Below are positions 5,696 through 6,266 of a stretch of 6,266 nucleotides of DNA, piece after piece. Source of the DNA: Nitrososphaera sp. (lineage in GTDB: Archaea > Thermoproteota > Nitrososphaeria > Nitrososphaerales > Nitrososphaeraceae). The translations under genes were made by a program, and so were the position numbers. The notes under the pieces are model-generated. The model made no database searches and was not told the DNA's origin. It was given only the letters and a program-made list of their open reading frames with translations. The stretch covers positions 1-6,266 of the forward strand of contig JAJPDY010000074.1 in the NCBI GenBank assembly GCA_023252395.1, written 5' to 3'. Position 1 is the stretch's first letter. Every line of letters begins with the position of its first letter.

Positions 5696-6213
5696 CAGTG
5701 GTGCCACATCCCCCAGCCGCCTGAATTCCACTGCCCGTGCCAAGGTCCGCCATATCCGTGAGCGCCCCAAGGACCGAACATCGGCTGACCAAATGACCCG
5801 ATTGGCTGACCTTCTGAAGTGTAGAGCACCTGGCCGTTTCCTGCATCAATTACAGTCATGGTCCCCGTCTGGTTTGCAGTGTTCGCCACAAAGAACGTGT
5901 ATACGAGATAGCCTTGCACTACGCCCAAATGCCCGCCAAGCACCTTTCCATCAGTTACCTGTCCTTGCGCGGTCTCTGCAGCCTTGACAAATGACACCTT
6001 GACATTTTCATTGATGAAATTACTTGCTTCGTTTGCAACGCTCACCGAGCCGTTTATCTTTGGCATCCCATCGCCGGCCCACATCATCATTTTCTGCTGC
6101 TCTTGCTGTGCGGTTGCCTGTGCTATCGACGATGCCACCAAAATAGCAGACACCGCGCCGACAGCCAATATGGCAACCAATATCACCTTCTTGCTCAGAA
6201 GATTTGTTGACAT
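5695..6213 (-). CDS. Secreted or membrane-anchored PepSY-like protein with Trp/His/Met-rich tail
   Basis: First gene of the operon, 172 aa. A short basic start (KK at 8-9) is followed by a hydrophobic stretch (10-31), then ATAQQEQQ, so it is either an exported protein cleaved near 35 or an N-terminally anchored one facing outward. Residues about 70-136 resemble a PepSY domain: a helix (VSFVKAAETAQ), strands (GYLVYTFFVA), then TMTVIDAGNGQVLYTSEG, which matches the family's pattern ending in DAxxGxVL. The tail (141-172) is unusual: five Trp, four His (152, 159, 171, 172), two Met and many Gly. A Met cluster KMMMWAGDGM (41-50) follows the signal region. Both suggest binding of copper or another metal outside the membrane, which is inference. 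Its TATA box lies about 25 nt upstream and there is no clear SD. The stop overlaps the next ATG as TGATG. Confidence 0.8.
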   Translation of the reverse strand: MSTNLLSKKVILVAILAVGAVSAILVASSIAQATAQQEQQKMMMWAGDGMPKINGSVSVANEASNFINENVKVSFVKAAETAQGQVTDGKVLGGHLGVVQGYLVYTFFVANTANQTGTMTVIDAGNGQVLYTSEGQPIGSFGQPMFGPWGAHGYGGPWHGQWNSGGWGMWHH

Positions 6214-6215
6214 GC

Positions 6216-6266
6216 GTAAACTTCGGCAGGAATTATTTTAACCCTTGTTTACCCATGACACGTAAC
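6216..6266. repeat. GTAAAC/GTTTAC inverted repeat around the operon promoter
   Basis: GTAAAC at 6216-6221 and GTTTAC at 6247-6252 are exact reverse complements, 31 bp (about three helical turns) apart, with the TATA box between them. A near copy, CGTAAC, ends the window at 6261-6266. The first arm lies over the expected transcription start. This arrangement would suit an operator, possibly for the HxlR protein encoded at the operon's end. Six-base arms are short and chance is not excluded. Confidence 0.3.
6234..6241 (-). promoter_or_regulatory. TATA box of the five-gene operon
   Basis: TTAAAATA on the minus strand is centred about 25 nt before the ATG at 6213, so the operon mRNA is predicted to start at or within a few bases of that codon. 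Confidence 0.5.

Noticed and set aside
5696..5770. Longer start for the SRPBCC protein at 5770
   Set aside because: It adds 25 Arg-rich residues that lie inside the PepSY-like gene; the TGATG junction at 5695 and the domain boundary favour the shorter form.
1..6266. CRISPR array, tRNA/rRNA genes, insertion sequences
   Set aside because: No regularly spaced repeats, cloverleaf-like segment, transposase motif or terminal inverted repeats were seen on either strand.

Overview
The window looks like an ammonia-oxidising thaumarchaeon (Nitrososphaerota) of the moderate-GC Nitrososphaera type. This is inferred from three things: a split archaeal methylmalonyl-CoA mutase of the kind used in the hydroxypropionate/hydroxybutyrate CO2-fixation cycle; AT-rich archaeal TATA boxes centred about 25-28 nt ahead of start codons, mostly with no Shine-Dalgarno site; and SD motifs of the archaeal AGGTGAT type inside gene clusters. 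No 16S rRNA or other marker gene is present, so the taxonomy is an inference.

Left block, 1-3259: the mutase locus. On the minus strand, reading leftward, lie an unlisted-size 54-aa coiled-coil-like protein (2729-2565), the MeaB/ArgK-type G-protein chaperone (2516-1590) and the catalytic large subunit mcmA1 (1584-1). The cobalamin-binding small subunit mcmA2 (2837-3259) is read divergently from the same 107-bp intergenic region. Both promoters there carry the same hexamer TGAAGT directly before the TATA box, making a head-to-head inverted repeat. Together the proteins would convert (R)-methylmalonyl-CoA to succinyl-CoA, with MeaB guarding cofactor loading.

Middle, 3277-4281: ilvC, a class I ketol-acid reductoisomerase of branched-chain amino acid synthesis. 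It runs tail to tail with mcmA2 across a 17-bp gap and has its own promoter.

Right block, 4327-6213: five minus-strand genes whose ends all overlap, so almost certainly one operon. In transcription order they encode a secreted or membrane-anchored PepSY-like protein with a Trp/His/Met/Gly-rich tail, an SRPBCC (START-like) protein, a four-helix membrane protein with a His-rich loop, a small double-CxxC zinc-ribbon protein and a cysteine-free HxlR-type regulator. This combination is the least explained part of the window. The chemistry suggests a metal- or redox-related envelope system with its own regulator, but that function is inference only. No tRNA, rRNA, CRISPR or mobile element was seen. 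There is no stretch over 300 bases without a gene once the 54-aa ORF is counted.
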